The notes under the pieces: generated by a model
What the model was told of the DNA's origin: nothing
What the model saw: only the letters and a program-made list of their open reading frames with translations
Databases searched by the model: none
In this document: piece after piece, positions 8,678-16,464 of the stretch
Layout of the letters: each line of letters opens with the position of its first letter
How positions within the stretch are numbered: the stretch's first letter is position 1
NCBI GenBank assembly: GCA_017443595.1
Contig: JAFSYU010000010.1
Location: forward strand, 1-64,000
Reading direction: 5' to 3'
Source of the DNA: Clostridia bacterium
GTDB taxonomy: Bacteria > Bacillota > Clostridia > Oscillospirales > CAG-272
DNA length: 64,000 nucleotides
Made by a program: the position numbers and the translations under genes

Positions 8678-8893
8678 ATGTCTATTACCGCTACCGAATT
8701 GAAAAGCAATCTCGGAAAGTATCTTCTTTTGTCCGCGACCGAGGATATTTATATAACAAAAAACGGCAAGATCATATCAAAACTGACAAATCCGTTTCAG
8801 GAGAGGGTGGATATCGCAAAATCACTTTTCGGTATAATACCCGATGATATGACGCTTGAAGAATCTCAAAACGAGAGGCTTGACAGAATATGA
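8678..8893 (+). CDS. Type II antitoxin, Phd/YefM-like
   Basis: A 71-residue antitoxin. The N-terminal part (SITATELKSNLGKYL...) has the Phd/YefM DNA-binding fold pattern, with ITKNGKIISKL matching the conserved strand. The C-terminal acidic helix (DDMTLEESQNERLDRI) is the likely toxin-binding tail. Its gene starts 8 bases after AAAGGAGG and overlaps the PIN toxin gene by 4 bases (ATGA), the usual antitoxin-first order. It probably represses its own promoter through the palindromes at 8606-8657. Confidence 0.85.
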   Translation: MSITATELKSNLGKYLLLSATEDIYITKNGKIISKLTNPFQERVDIAKSLFGIIPDDMTLEESQNERLDRI

Positions 8894-9315
8894 GAGTGCT
8901 TTTTGATACTTGTGTTATCGTTGACGCACTACAGTCACGCCGGCCGTTCTGCAAAGAAGCTGAGGCACTTTTTCTGCACACCGCAAATCAGCAGATAATA
9001 GGATGTATAACCGCAAAATCCGTTACGGATATTTATTATCTTACCCACAGGCTGACTCATGACGATAAAATAACAAGAGGCGTTTTGAACAAGTTGTTCA
9101 ATCTGTTTGAGGTGGCAGATACCGCCGGGATAGACTGCCGCCGCGCCATACCGTCCGAAATATCGGATTATGAAGACGCCGTTATGACAGAAACGGCGGT
9201 AAGAGTTGAGGCGGACTGCATTGTGACGCGCAACGTACACGATTATATGAAATCACCTGTTCCGGTTTTTGCGCCGGATGAGTTGATAAAAAAGCTTGAA
9301 GAAGAGCTGGAGTAA
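8890..9315 (+). CDS. PIN-domain toxin (VapC-like RNase)
   Basis: A 141-residue PIN-domain protein and the toxin partner of the preceding antitoxin. The first metal-binding Asp is in VLFDTC near the N-terminus. Further acidic residues follow in SDYEDAVM, and the C-terminal TRNVHDY block carries the last Asp, as in the PIN_3 group. Such toxins cut tRNA or rRNA when the antitoxin is degraded. The 4-base overlap with the antitoxin gene supports a matched pair. Confidence 0.85.
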   Translation: MRVLFDTCVIVDALQSRRPFCKEAEALFLHTANQQIIGCITAKSVTDIYYLTHRLTHDDKITRGVLNKLFNLFEVADTAGIDCRRAIPSEISDYEDAVMTETAVRVEADCIVTRNVHDYMKSPVPVFAPDELIKKLEEELE

Positions 9316-9613
9316 ATAAAATAAGGCGTCGCTGCGGGAAACCCCGACGCTCTCCGGTTCGCATCGGTGAACACGCGACGGAAACGGTGGGTTTCCCACC
9401 CCTCACGGCTCGGCAAGCCTCGCCACCCCCCATACCCCCCTATCCCCTCCCCCAGATCAAAGATCTGAGGGGGCGCGGGAACGTAGGGGTCGGCGCCCAC
9501 GACGACCCGCTTGCAGGGGGCGAGCATTGCCCGTCTGCAAAAAGAGAAATGAAGTTGCCGACGCGCGCGGCTGAAGCCGCAAAGATAACGGGAGGGTCAA
9601 GCCCTCCCGTGTA
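9316..9613. repeat. GC-rich intergenic hairpin mosaic
   Basis: No gene is supported here. The stretch contains a GCGTCG/CGACGC hairpin (about 9327-9350), an imperfect CAGATC-AAA-GATCTG hairpin with C/G-rich flanks (9448-9474), a GGGTCG/CGACCC hairpin beginning GTAGGGGTCGGCG (9483-9508), and a perfect ACGGGAGGG/CCCTCCCGT hairpin (9588-9610). The GTAGGG-plus-hairpin form recurs at 20703-20737, so these look like dispersed intergenic palindromic elements. The last hairpin may also end transcription of the convergent 9614 gene. Confidence 0.5.
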
Positions 9614-11248
9614 TTATATTTTATTGATCTTTACTTTATATTTCACCTTAAACGAGCCGAGACCGACGGTGACGGTGGTTACGCCCGGTATGCCTTTGGC
9701 TGTCAGAATTCCGTTTTCGTCCACGTCTATAAGCTCCTCGTTATATCCGTAGAAAACCATACCGTCTTCCGCTTTGCCCGTTTCCGCCCACGTTCCGTTT
9801 GAATACTGGACGATAACGCGCAGCTGTTTGCGTTCGTTTTCTTTAAGATTTATCTTATACACGTCCTGTACCGGCATGACCGATACGGGATATTTGTTTT
9901 CATCCGAAAAATCAAAATCCTCCGGGTAAACGTATATAAGTATCTCCGCGTCAAATCCGTCCGGCGTTTTTGCGTTTGCGTACGTATAACCGACGCGCTT
10001 TGCGGTGACGGTCATACCGTCGATATCTATTATACTTTTATCGTAATTGTAAAAACCGACATTTTCCGCTTTGTAATGAAGATACGCGGAATCAAACCAG
10101 ATAAAGCCTATTTCTTTCTTTTCTCCTTTGCGGATTTTATAGAAACGCGGAGGCGTTACCTCGGGCATTATGTTTATCGGGAACGGTTCTCTTTTCGGCT
10201 TCGGTATAACGGGTCTTTCGACCGCTTTCATATCAAGCTCGGAGTATTTTCCGTAATGCTTTTCCACGTCGTACTCGTGGAAGCGCGTGCCCCAGAAGCC
10301 CCACTTGTCACCGTATGCGTAGCCGAGCAGTTTGAGATCGTTCTTTTTTATATGATGCAGCTCGTCGCCGGATATTCCGCTGTTGTGGCACATATAACCG
10401 ACTTTATCGCGCAGCTCGCAGCACCGCCTGAAGCGCAAGCCGTTGTTTGATTCGTATATCGCGAGCATACTGTCTTTCGTAAAGCGCAGATCGGTGGATA
10501 TTGCTATGAATTTTCCGTATTCTTCGCTGTAGACCACGTCAAACGAGTCGTTTCCGCCGCCGGATCTTTCAGCCGCCACGCCGCGCTGACGTATGTTTGC
10601 AGGCCAATTTTCGTCCGTCGCGTCCGCGGTCGCTACAAGCGTCTGAGATATGCGGCCGCCGTCGGCGCTCTTTGACGTTTTTGTGTAATAGATATACAAA
10701 ACGTCGTTCAGTACGACGAAAGACGGCTCGCCCTCGCCCCACGCGGCGGAATCTCCGTCAAAGTAAATTATCGGCGCGGGTTTGCCCATCCAGCGAAGCT
10801 CTCCGTCGGGCGTTTCGCGCTGTTCTCCCCAGCCGTCGCCGGTCCATTTTTCAAACGGCCCGTCCGGGTTTTTGCTTCTTGCCACAAAAGCGTTGTTGCA
10901 TACGCCGCCGCCTTCCGTAAATATAGTAGACGTGTAGCCTATGTAATAATATCCGCCGAATTTCACGACAGCCGGATCGCATACGGAAAACAGGTCCATT
11001 GAATCCGCCGTGGGCGTCAAAACCACTTTTTCGTCGGTCCACGTTTTGCCGCCGTCTTCGGTGTGTCTGTACGTGAACCAGTCCGCTTCACCGAGCGCGC
11101 CGGGCGAAGCGAACCACGCGTCTGCGCGTTTGCCGTCGTACGCCATTATTGACGGTCCGTACCTGTAGCCCCAGTTCTGATGTTCCATCGGCGCGTAAAC
11201 GTCGTAGCCTTCGTCTTTGATCTTGAGTTTTATACCCATGTTTTTCAT
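9614..11248 (-). CDS. Beta-propeller glycoside hydrolase-like protein with C-terminal Ig-like domains
   Basis: A 544-residue protein without signal peptide. Residues about 20-330 read as a five-bladed propeller of the GH43/GH32/sialidase type: YGPSIMAYDGKRADAWFAS, an Asp-box-like TEDGGKTW, SVCDPAVVKFGGYYYIGYTS and WGEGEPSFVVLNDVLYIYYT, with acidic residues where such enzymes keep their catalytic Asp/Glu. The last 150 residues contain two beta-rich modules with the VTVTA/LTAKGIPGVTTVTVG pattern of bacterial Ig-like (Big_2) domains, which are normally extracellular. Substrate and cell location are therefore uncertain. The gene overlaps the upstream DUF1934 gene by 4 bases, with AAAGGAG before ATG 11248. 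Confidence 0.6.
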   Translation of the reverse strand: MKNMGIKLKIKDEGYDVYAPMEHQNWGYRYGPSIMAYDGKRADAWFASPGALGEADWFTYRHTEDGGKTWTDEKVVLTPTADSMDLFSVCDPAVVKFGGYYYIGYTSTIFTEGGGVCNNAFVARSKNPDGPFEKWTGDGWGEQRETPDGELRWMGKPAPIIYFDGDSAAWGEGEPSFVVLNDVLYIYYTKTSKSADGGRISQTLVATADATDENWPANIRQRGVAAERSGGGNDSFDVVYSEEYGKFIAISTDLRFTKDSMLAIYESNNGLRFRRCCELRDKVGYMCHNSGISGDELHHIKKNDLKLLGYAYGDKWGFWGTRFHEYDVEKHYGKYSELDMKAVERPVIPKPKREPFPINIMPEVTPPRFYKIRKGEKKEIGFIWFDSAYLHYKAENVGFYNYDKSIIDIDGMTVTAKRVGYTYANAKTPDGFDAEILIYVYPEDFDFSDENKYPVSVMPVQDVYKINLKENERKQLRVIVQYSNGTWAETGKAEDGMVFYGYNEELIDVDENGILTAKGIPGVTTVTVGLGSFKVKYKVKINKI

Positions 11249-11727
11249 AAAATCTCCTTTACTTTAAGTTCAAGCTCGGTATGCTCCGCAACCGAGCCTC
11301 TTATTTCAACGACGTAGGATATTGAAAGCTCTCCGCCGTCCGTGTCTATCCCGTTTTCACATCTTTCCGTATATATGCCTACCTCAAAGCAGCCGTAGCC
11401 CGTGTCGTATACGGAAATATATCTCTGTCCTTCAGAAAACATAAGAGCGGTTTTTACCGGGCCTGCTCTGTAAAGCGAAACGCTGTTCGGGTCTTTGTCC
11501 GAAAACGATACGGTCGTAGTACAGTTTTCAAGTCCCGTAGCCGCGGATTCGATATAAGTTATGGTAACTTTACCGTCTTTATATTCAAGCTCCCCCTCGC
11601 TTTCGACCTCCGTTAAAAGCGGCTCGGGAGATAACAGTTCTTCTTCAAGCTCCGACAATTCATCATCCGGCAGCGGCAGTTTAATTTTCTGAACTGATCT
11701 GACGTATATTTTTACTTTTTTTACCAT
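11245..11727 (-). CDS. DUF1934 (YwiB-like) beta-barrel protein
   Basis: A 160-residue protein matching the DUF1934/YwiB pattern in its C-terminal 115 residues: GELEYKDGKVTITYIES, TTTVSF, VSLYRAGPVKTALMF, EGQRYISVYDTGYG and alternating strands to the end, as expected for a lipocalin-like barrel. The N-terminal 45 residues are acidic and Leu/Glu-rich. The family's function is unknown. ATG 11727 follows AAAGAGG, and a TTGACA-N17-TACAAT promoter lies at 11752-11780. It shares a 4-base ATGA overlap with the propeller hydrolase gene downstream. Confidence 0.75.
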   Translation of the reverse strand: MVKKVKIYVRSVQKIKLPLPDDELSELEEELLSPEPLLTEVESEGELEYKDGKVTITYIESAATGLENCTTTVSFSDKDPNSVSLYRAGPVKTALMFSEGQRYISVYDTGYGCFEVGIYTERCENGIDTDGGELSISYVVEIRGSVAEHTELELKVKEIL

Positions 11728-11751
11728 TTAAAAAACCTCTTTTCTTCTTTT

Positions 11752-11780
11752 ATTGTACCATATATTTTTAGTTTTGTCAA
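11752..11780 (-). promoter_or_regulatory. Promoter of the DUF1934-hydrolase pair
   Basis: Minus-strand TTGACA (11775-11780), 17-base spacer and TACAAT (11752-11757). Confidence 0.75.
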
Positions 11781-11837
11781 AACAAAAATGCGAATTTTAT
11801 TGCTGTTTTTGCAAAAAATAAGGCAGAGGGAGAAAAC

Positions 11838-12428
11838 ATGAAGCGTTTTTTTGCGGTAATTTTATTATTCTTTATTTTTTGCATATACCCGAAAGCCCTG
11901 TTTTACAAAGGCGCGGAGGGATATGAGGTGCGGCAGCTGCAGCAGGGACTTTACCGCGCCGGATATTACGACGGCGTATGGGACGGAAAGTATTCGGATC
12001 AGGTGTGTGAAGCTGTAAAAGCGTATCAGAGTGACAACGGTATTTACCCGGACGGGATCTGCACGTACAAAATACTTTGCTCGCTCGGTACTCAGGCAAA
12101 GTACGACAAAGACGACGAAGACGCGGTAAAGATAGCGCGGCTGCTTTGCAGAGTCTGTAAAGACGACGACTATCTTACAAAGCTCGCCGTCGCGTCTGTT
12201 GCCGTCAACCGGCTTTATTCGCCTTTGTTTCCGGATGATATTCTGTCGGTCATCGACACGCTCGGCGGCGCGCTGCCGTGCGAGATACGGCAGGACTGTA
12301 TGAGAGCGTCCTACGAGGCGCTGCGCGGCGCAAAACCCTACGGGGATATACTTTACTTTGAAAAAAGGGAAAACGCGGTCAAAGGCGTAAAAGGCGCGCG
12401 CCACGGCAGATTCATATTTTATAATTAA
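11838..12428 (+). CDS. SleB-like cell-wall hydrolase with peptidoglycan-binding domain, catalytic Glu missing
   Basis: A 196-residue exported protein with the layout of the spore-cortex enzyme SleB: signal sequence or anchor (1-19), a PG_binding_1 domain (about 26-82, VRQLQQGLYRAGYYDGVWDG) and a Hydrolase_2/SleB-CwlJ domain (about 95-196, with AVASVAVNRLYSPLFPDDILSV). The family's YAEARGE motif carries the catalytic Glu; here the aligned stretch is LLCRVCKDDD, placing Val106 at the Glu position. The C-terminal half of the domain is also divergent. It may be a non-catalytic cell-wall or spore-wall binding protein (inference). A tiny membrane protein follows in the same direction. Confidence 0.7.
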   Translation: MKRFFAVILLFFIFCIYPKALFYKGAEGYEVRQLQQGLYRAGYYDGVWDGKYSDQVCEAVKAYQSDNGIYPDGICTYKILCSLGTQAKYDKDDEDAVKIARLLCRVCKDDDYLTKLAVASVAVNRLYSPLFPDDILSVIDTLGGALPCEIRQDCMRASYEALRGAKPYGDILYFEKRENAVKGVKGARHGRFIFYN

Positions 12429-12518
12429 CAGGCGTCTGTGACAAAAAATCAGCGTAAGCATATTATAATATCGGAGACGGCAAATACGTGCTCTATATCA
12501 ATTTTCGGAGGTCTTATA

Positions 12519-12632
12519 ATGAGCTGCTTATGCGATATTTTTGACGATGATAATATATGGTTCATCATTATAATCGCGCTTATACTTTTCTGTTACTGTA
12601 ACTGCGACGGCTGCCGCGGAAGAGGAAGATAA
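12519..12632 (+). CDS. Tiny Cys-rich membrane protein
   Basis: A 37-residue protein (MSCLCDIFDDDN, then a hydrophobic WFIIIIALILF segment, then CYCNCDGCRGRGR). ATG 12519 lies 7 bases after CGGAGG. The layout of a short acidic/Cys head, one membrane helix and a Cys/Arg tail resembles the YjcZ-type small sporulation proteins of Bacillus and Clostridia, though it is too short for a firm call. It follows the SleB-like gene by 90 bases, which fits a sporulation setting. A GCCC-GCAA-GGGC hairpin follows the stop. Confidence 0.55.
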   Translation: MSCLCDIFDDDNIWFIIIIALILFCYCNCDGCRGRGR

Positions 12633-12670
12633 AGATACGCCCGCAAGGGCGGATCAAATAAACATACGGC

Positions 12671-12718
12671 ATACCGGTTGAGAAAGTTTTTTTCTTTCAA
12701 ACAACCGGTATTTCTTTG
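12671..12718 (+). terminator. Terminator-like long hairpin
   Basis: ATACCGGTTG (12671-12680) pairs with CAACCGGTAT (12702-12711). An inner GAAAG/CTTTC pair surrounds a T7 loop, and a T-rich tail follows. It separates the tiny-protein gene from the flavodoxin promoter. Confidence 0.6.
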
Positions 12719-12747
12719 TTGACAACCTGCTGCTATTATGATATAAT
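12719..12747 (+). promoter_or_regulatory. Flavodoxin promoter
   Basis: Perfect TTGACA (12719-12724), 17-base spacer, perfect TATAAT (12742-12747). It places the transcript start downstream of about 12750, which rules out a start codon at 12716. Confidence 0.85.
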
Positions 12748-12772
12748 CATAAAAAACCGCGGGGGAGATAAA

Positions 12773-13267
12773 ATGAAAAAGATAATCGTTTACTATTCAA
12801 TGTGCGGCAACACGGAATACGCCGCGGAAAAGATAGCGGAGGCGACCGGCGCGGACGTTTTGAGGATAGCGCCGGACAAAGCGTACCCGGACAAGGGCGC
12901 AAAAAAATTCCTGTGGGGCGGTAAAAGCGCGGTGTTCGGCAACAGACCGAAGCTTTTGCCGTACGATTTCAAAGCGGAAGAATATGATCTGATAATCTTC
13001 GGCACGCCCGTCTGGGCAAGCAATATAACGCCTCCTCTGCGCACGTTTATCTTTGATAATAAAGACGCTTTACGCGGCAAAAAGATCGCGCTGTTCACGT
13101 GTTTCAGCGGAGGCGGCGCGGATAAAGCCTCGGAAAAACTGAAAAAACTGCTTGAAATACAGTCCTGCGAAGCGGAGCTTGTCCTTGTCGATCCGAAGGA
13201 CAAACCGAGTGAGGAAAACGAGGAAAAGCTCAAAAATTTCTGTGAGAGCATAAACGGTATCAACTGA
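12773..13267 (+). CDS. Flavodoxin
   Basis: A 164-residue flavodoxin-fold protein. The FMN phosphate loop is SMCGNTEYAA near the N-terminus, the isoalloxazine-contacting loops are GTPVWASNITPP and FTCFSGGGADKA, and the secondary-structure order is intact. It should carry single electrons between redox enzymes in the cytoplasm, or act as a small NAD(P)H:flavin/quinone reductase relative. ATG 12773 follows GGGGGAG and a consensus promoter. A bidirectional terminator follows. Confidence 0.85.
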   Translation: MKKIIVYYSMCGNTEYAAEKIAEATGADVLRIAPDKAYPDKGAKKFLWGGKSAVFGNRPKLLPYDFKAEEYDLIIFGTPVWASNITPPLRTFIFDNKDALRGKKIALFTCFSGGGADKASEKLKKLLEIQSCEAELVLVDPKDKPSEENEEKLKNFCESINGIN

Positions 13268-13272
13268 TGCAA

Positions 13273-13303
13273 AAAGGACCCCCTGAGGGTCCTTTGATTT
13301 TTT
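13273..13303. terminator. Bidirectional terminator
   Basis: AAAGGACCC/GGGTCCTTT stem (13273-13281/13287-13295) followed by GATTTTTT, between the convergent flavodoxin and beta-helix lipoprotein genes. Confidence 0.85.
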
Positions 13304-15464
13304 ATCTTCTTCCTCCGGGCCTGCCGCCTCCTCCGGGGCCGAAACCGCCGCCGGGATTGAAACCGCCGCCGGAGTAACCGAGCAGAGTGGAGGTCTGCGT
13401 CCATTCAAGCACCGTCACGTTATCCTTTGTAACTTTGTAGCCGCCGTTCAAAGCTATTTTATCCGACGCTATCCAGAACGACGAATACGATGAAGGCAAA
13501 CTGAACGCGGCCACCGTGTTTCCCGCGGAATCGCTGACCGTATAGTCACCCGCGGAGAAGCTCGTACCGCTTGAAACGTAAGTGTTTACCGAATCTCCCT
13601 CCGGCACTTCGCATACGCCGCCGAGCGCGACTATCGTGCCGCCCGTGACCGTTACCGTACCGTCCGCGTCGACCGAACCGGCAACGCCGCCCATTGACGC
13701 GCCGCTTCTTACCACCGCAACTCCGCCGGACATTGTTATGCTGCCGTTTGAGTCTATGCCGTCCGTGTCTCCCGAAGGCGTCGTCACGTCCAGATATCCG
13801 CCGGTTATATTCACAAGAGCGGTTTTTGATCCTTTGCAGGCGTTTATCCCGTCGTCTTCTCCGTAAACGTAGACCTTTCCGCCGTTTATTTCAACAACGT
13901 TGCCCTCAAGTCCCTCGTGGGACTTTTCTATTTTTACGTAACCGTTGTTTATTTTAAGCGTACCGTCCGCGTGCATACCGTCGTCAGCCGCCGTTATCAC
14001 AACGCTGCCGCCTTTTACCGTGATGTTTCCGGTGCTCGTAACGCCGCTTTCAAGCTTGCTGCCGGAATTTGCGTGCATTCCGTCGTCCTTGCTGTAAACG
14101 GATACTACGCCGCCTGTTATGATAATATCGTTTTCCGCTTTTATGCCTTTTGAGGAATACGTTGTTTTTTCAGAATTGCCGCCGCCGTCGCTTGTGATCT
14201 GCACCCAGTCTCCCGTTATCAAGCCGGATGATATATCCGTTATAAGATATCCGTTCATTGACGTGTTAACGGCTTCTCCCTCCGTTATAGCGGTATGGTT
14301 TTCACCGTCCGGCTGTACGCCCGCTTTGACTGTCGCGAAAGCGACGTTTTTATATGACGACGGCGCTTTTACGACAAGTCCGTAATAGCTTGCGGAGCGT
14401 CCGCTTCTTATCATTGTCTCATATTCGCATTTTGACCATTTGCCGTCGGAGTTGTCGTCGTTATAAAAATACGCGTAATAATCGTTTGAATCCGAATAAT
14501 CGCTTCCCGATACTATCAGATATATCTCACTTGACGCGGAGCCTCCGTCTGAGAGATCCGCGTATGAAGACGTGAAAATGTTTACCGTGCAATCTTCCGT
14601 ATCGGAAGAGATAACGGCGTCGCACGCGGCGCTTATACCGTCCTGCGCCGCATAAATATCAACGTGCCCTCCGCTTATCGTAACGGAGCCCTTCTGATTG
14701 TTCTTTGATGAAAGCTCCGTGCTTGACGTTTTTATGCAGTCGGATCCCGTGGACGTCAGAATGATCTCGCCGGATTCTATTTCGACCCCGTCGTTTCCTT
14801 TGAGAGAACAACCCGGGGACGTGACCTTAAGCGTTACGTTTTTGATCTTAAGATCGTCTTTTGATTTTATGCCGTTGTCATACGCTGACGTTACTATAAG
14901 AGTTCCCTTGCCGTTTATTTTAAGATCGCAGTCCGCGTATATCGCCGCGTCGTAATTGTCGGCTGATCCGGAATCCTTTTTCGCGTCCGTCGCGCGGCTG
15001 TCTGTCACCGTGTTGTACGTTGTTTCGGCGGATTTTACCGCCGCTTCCGCGGCGTTTAATATAAGTATCGGCGCGCCGGAAGAACAGCTTACGCTCGCGT
15101 TTTCCATTATAAGCGTTATCTCGTCTTTATCTCCTGCGTCCACTATCACCTGACCGTCGGCAAGGTTTCCCTTAAGCGTGTATTCTCCGGCTTTTTTTAT
15201 CGTATATACACCGCCGCTTACGGACACTTCTCCCGCGTCTTTTCCGGGCGTCACCGAAAAATCGCCTGCGGCGGCTCTGCTGTCGTCTGCGGGGTCCGCC
15301 AGCTTATCCGCGCCGTCCGGCGCCGTATATTCAGCCGTATCTTCGTCTTCGTTTGTGACGGCGGGAGCGTCGGTTTCCGTCTGCGCAGGATACACCTTCG
15401 CCGTGCAGGAGACGAGCAGTATGACCGCAAAGACAAAAACCGTAATTACCGCGAGTTTTTTCAT
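13302..15464 (-). CDS. Large surface lipoprotein with Cthe_2159-type carbohydrate-binding beta-helix
   Basis: A 720-residue lipoprotein from ATG 15464 (AAAGGACGG upstream). An upstream in-frame ATG at 15593 lies in untranslated sequence and was not used. The lipobox is LVSC. The body is a series of beta-helix-like repeats with GGxVxIxxxDDGMHA/DDGI signatures, the pattern of the Cthe_2159 carbohydrate-binding family (DUF4353), which binds acidic and cellulosic polysaccharides and is rich in Ca2+ sites. The C-terminus is a Gly/Pro/Arg tail (GGGFNPGGGFGPGGGG-type). It probably binds plant polysaccharide at the cell surface. It is transcribed alone, convergent with the flavodoxin gene. Confidence 0.75.
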   Translation of the reverse strand: MKKLAVITVFVFAVILLVSCTAKVYPAQTETDAPAVTNEDEDTAEYTAPDGADKLADPADDSRAAAGDFSVTPGKDAGEVSVSGGVYTIKKAGEYTLKGNLADGQVIVDAGDKDEITLIMENASVSCSSGAPILILNAAEAAVKSAETTYNTVTDSRATDAKKDSGSADNYDAAIYADCDLKINGKGTLIVTSAYDNGIKSKDDLKIKNVTLKVTSPGCSLKGNDGVEIESGEIILTSTGSDCIKTSSTELSSKNNQKGSVTISGGHVDIYAAQDGISAACDAVISSDTEDCTVNIFTSSYADLSDGGSASSEIYLIVSGSDYSDSNDYYAYFYNDDNSDGKWSKCEYETMIRSGRSASYYGLVVKAPSSYKNVAFATVKAGVQPDGENHTAITEGEAVNTSMNGYLITDISSGLITGDWVQITSDGGGNSEKTTYSSKGIKAENDIIITGGVVSVYSKDDGMHANSGSKLESGVTSTGNITVKGGSVVITAADDGMHADGTLKINNGYVKIEKSHEGLEGNVVEINGGKVYVYGEDDGINACKGSKTALVNITGGYLDVTTPSGDTDGIDSNGSITMSGGVAVVRSGASMGGVAGSVDADGTVTVTGGTIVALGGVCEVPEGDSVNTYVSSGTSFSAGDYTVSDSAGNTVAAFSLPSSYSSFWIASDKIALNGGYKVTKDNVTVLEWTQTSTLLGYSGGGFNPGGGFGPGGGGRPGGRR

Positions 15465-15595
15465 AATATCCGTCCTTTCATATTTTCCGATATTATTATA
15501 CCCGTTTACAATGGCGGTTCTGTCAACAGTATGAAAATTCTTGGTACGAGTCAGGTGAAAATCAGGTGAAAACAAAGTACGACCGTTTTTCACAT

Positions 15596-15629
15596 AAAAA
15601 AGCGCCGATATAAATCAGCGCTTTTTTTA
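15596..15629 (-). terminator. Terminator of the mscS gene
   Basis: On the minus strand an AGCGC/GCGCT stem with A-run and T-run flanks (AAAAAAAGCGC ... GCGCTTTTTT) directly follows the mscS stop. Confidence 0.75.
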
Positions 15630-15630
15630 T

Positions 15631-16452
15631 TCAATCCTCTTCTTTTTCGGGCTTTACTATGCGTACGGCTATCCTCTCCTCCGGGTCGTCTATGCCGTTT
15701 TCACTAAGCGCCTTGCTGCAGTTTTCTATCAGGTCAAAATACACGTCCCAGTATTTTTCCGTATCGCACCAGGCGCGGATCGTAAAGATATACGTATCGT
15801 CGTCCACCGACGTAAGGCGCGCAAACGGTTTCGGATCGGAGAGCACTCCCTCCGTCTTTGACGTTGCGTCAAGCAGAACGGATTTTACGAGCTCCTGGTC
15901 AATATCGTTTGTGATCTTGAAATTCTGGTCGACTCTGCGCTTTTCGGAAGCGGTGAAATTAGTGACGTTTGCGCTCATAAGATCGCCGTTAGGGACAAGT
16001 ATCTGCTTGTTGTCTATCGTTACGATCTTTGTGTAGAATATGCTTATGTCCTTTACCGTGCCTTCCGCGCCGGTGGATTCTATGTAATCCCCGATCTTGA
16101 ACGGCCTGAATATGAGTATCATAAATCCGCCGGCAAAATTGGACAGCGCGCCCTGGAACGCCAGACCTACCGCAAGACCGCCGGAGGCTATGAGCGCAAC
16201 CACGCTTGACATAGGCACGCCCAGGATCTCGATTATACCCACGAGCAGAAGCAGATACAGAAGAATTTTTACGGCTTTATTGACTATCACCTTAACTGTT
16301 GTGTTCCATTTTGTTTTGTCCGTTGCTTTTGCAACGGCTTTGCCGATGAATTTTATGGCTATGAGTCCTGCTATGGCGGCTGCTATGGCAAGTAAGATCT
16401 TGCCGCCGTAGTTGCTGCCCATATCAATAAGCTTTTTTAAGAACTCTTCCAT
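15631..16452 (-). CDS. mscS: Small-conductance mechanosensitive channel (MscS family)
   Basis: A 273-residue MscS-type channel. Three hydrophobic segments (about 18-38, 58-80, 85-115) end in the pore helix with the Gly/Ala-rich ALIASGGLAVGLAFQGALSNFAGG signature region. Then comes the cytoplasmic beta domain (GDYIESTGAEGTVKDI) and the vestibule domain. It opens under membrane tension to release solutes after osmotic downshock. ATG 16452 follows GGAGTAAGG, only 12 bases after the upstream GH99-like gene, so it is probably co-transcribed with it. Confidence 0.9.
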   Translation of the reverse strand: MEEFLKKLIDMGSNYGGKILLAIAAAIAGLIAIKFIGKAVAKATDKTKWNTTVKVIVNKAVKILLYLLLLVGIIEILGVPMSSVVALIASGGLAVGLAFQGALSNFAGGFMILIFRPFKIGDYIESTGAEGTVKDISIFYTKIVTIDNKQILVPNGDLMSANVTNFTASEKRRVDQNFKITNDIDQELVKSVLLDATSKTEGVLSDPKPFARLTSVDDDTYIFTIRAWCDTEKYWDVYFDLIENCSKALSENGIDDPEERIAVRIVKPEKEED

Positions 16453-16464
16453 GACCTTACTCCT

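Noticed and set aside
12716..12772. Upstream start for the flavodoxin gene
   Set aside because: It lies within the TTGACA-N17-TATAAT promoter and would not be in the mRNA.
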